Origin: DASSWG01 sp041689995
GTDB lineage: Bacteria; Bacteroidota; Bacteroidia; Flavobacteriales; Flavobacteriaceae
DNA: 13,656 nt
Assembly (NCBI GenBank): GCA_041689995.1
Contig: JBDNFD010000093.1
Span: forward strand, 1 to 13,656
Direction: 5' to 3'
In this document: piece after piece, positions 13,560-13,656 of the stretch
Numbering within the stretch: position 1 is the stretch's first letter
Layout: the number at the start of each line of letters is the position of its first letter
Notes under the pieces: model-generated
Databases searched by the model: none
What the model was told of the DNA's origin: nothing
The model's input: the letters and a program-made list of their open reading frames with translations, nothing else
Position numbers and translations under genes: made by a program

Positions 13560-13656
13560 ATGGCCAATCTAAAAGAATTACGAAACAGGATCGCATCGGT
13601 TTCTTCAACCATGCAAATCACCAGCGCCATGAAAATGGTGTCGGCAGCAAAGTTGA
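13560..13656 (+). CDS. atpG: F-type ATP synthase subunit gamma, N-terminal fragment
   Basis: The first 32 codons are present before the window ends. The residues NLKELRNRIASV and TMQITSAMKMVSAAKL are the hallmark N-terminal helix of subunit gamma, the central rotating shaft that turns inside the alpha-beta head. The start ATG follows an A-run and lies twelve bases after the right heptamer array. The gene would normally follow atpA closely; here it is separated by about 450 bases that hold the four-helix-bundle element. Confidence 0.95.
   Translation, partial: MANLKELRNRIASVSSTMQITSAMKMVSAAKL

Noticed and set aside
11530..13656. Missing atpD and atpC as a sign of operon damage
   Set aside because: In Bacteroidota the beta and epsilon genes commonly lie elsewhere, and the window ends inside atpG.

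Overview
The window looks like a chromosomal segment from a marine or soil member of the Flavobacteriaceae (phylum Bacteroidota). The evidence is an AT-rich sequence with almost no Shine-Dalgarno motifs, several upstream boxes matching the Bacteroidota -7 promoter element TAnnTTTG, a SprE/PorW-type gliding and type IX secretion lipoprotein, a DUF5687-like membrane protein paired with an ABC ATPase, and an F-type ATP synthase cluster in the order atpZ, atpI-like, atpB, atpE, atpF, atpH, atpA, atpG. Subunit a carries a signal peptide and a long extracytoplasmic extension, as in Bacteroidota.

Layout. 1-140 is the tail of a plus-strand gene of unknown function, followed by hairpins in the convergent gap. 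231-926 (minus) is an unrecognised 231-residue protein. 1001-2056 (minus) is a PaaE-like FAD/NAD(P)H/2Fe-2S reductase without pathway neighbours. A 430-base divergent intergenic region follows, with promoters for both sides and a hairpin. 2487-4726 holds a polytopic membrane protein and its ABC ATPase. 4957-8192 is a tight run of sprE, a bactofilin and atpZ, the last two overlapping by 71 bases. 8261-8644 is a four-helix membrane protein in the place of atpI. 8920-13656 is the ATP synthase operon, running off the right edge inside atpG. atpD and atpC (beta and epsilon) are not in the window.

How the genes work together. AtpB, AtpE and AtpF form the membrane rotor and stator. AtpH, AtpA and AtpG belong to the stator cap, catalytic head and central stalk. 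AtpZ and the AtpI-like protein are probable assembly or ion-handling accessories. atpE is bracketed by a candidate promoter of its own and a 16-bp perfect hairpin with a U-tract, a plausible way to make extra c-subunit message.

The most unusual structure is between atpA and atpG. A gene for a four-helix-bundle (23S rRNA intervening-sequence, S23-type) protein is enclosed by arrays of a 7-base repeat. The arrays lie in opposite orientation on the two sides, so their transcript could close a stem of about 30 bp around the whole gene. It looks like an IVS-type element sitting in an mRNA operon instead of in 23S rRNA.
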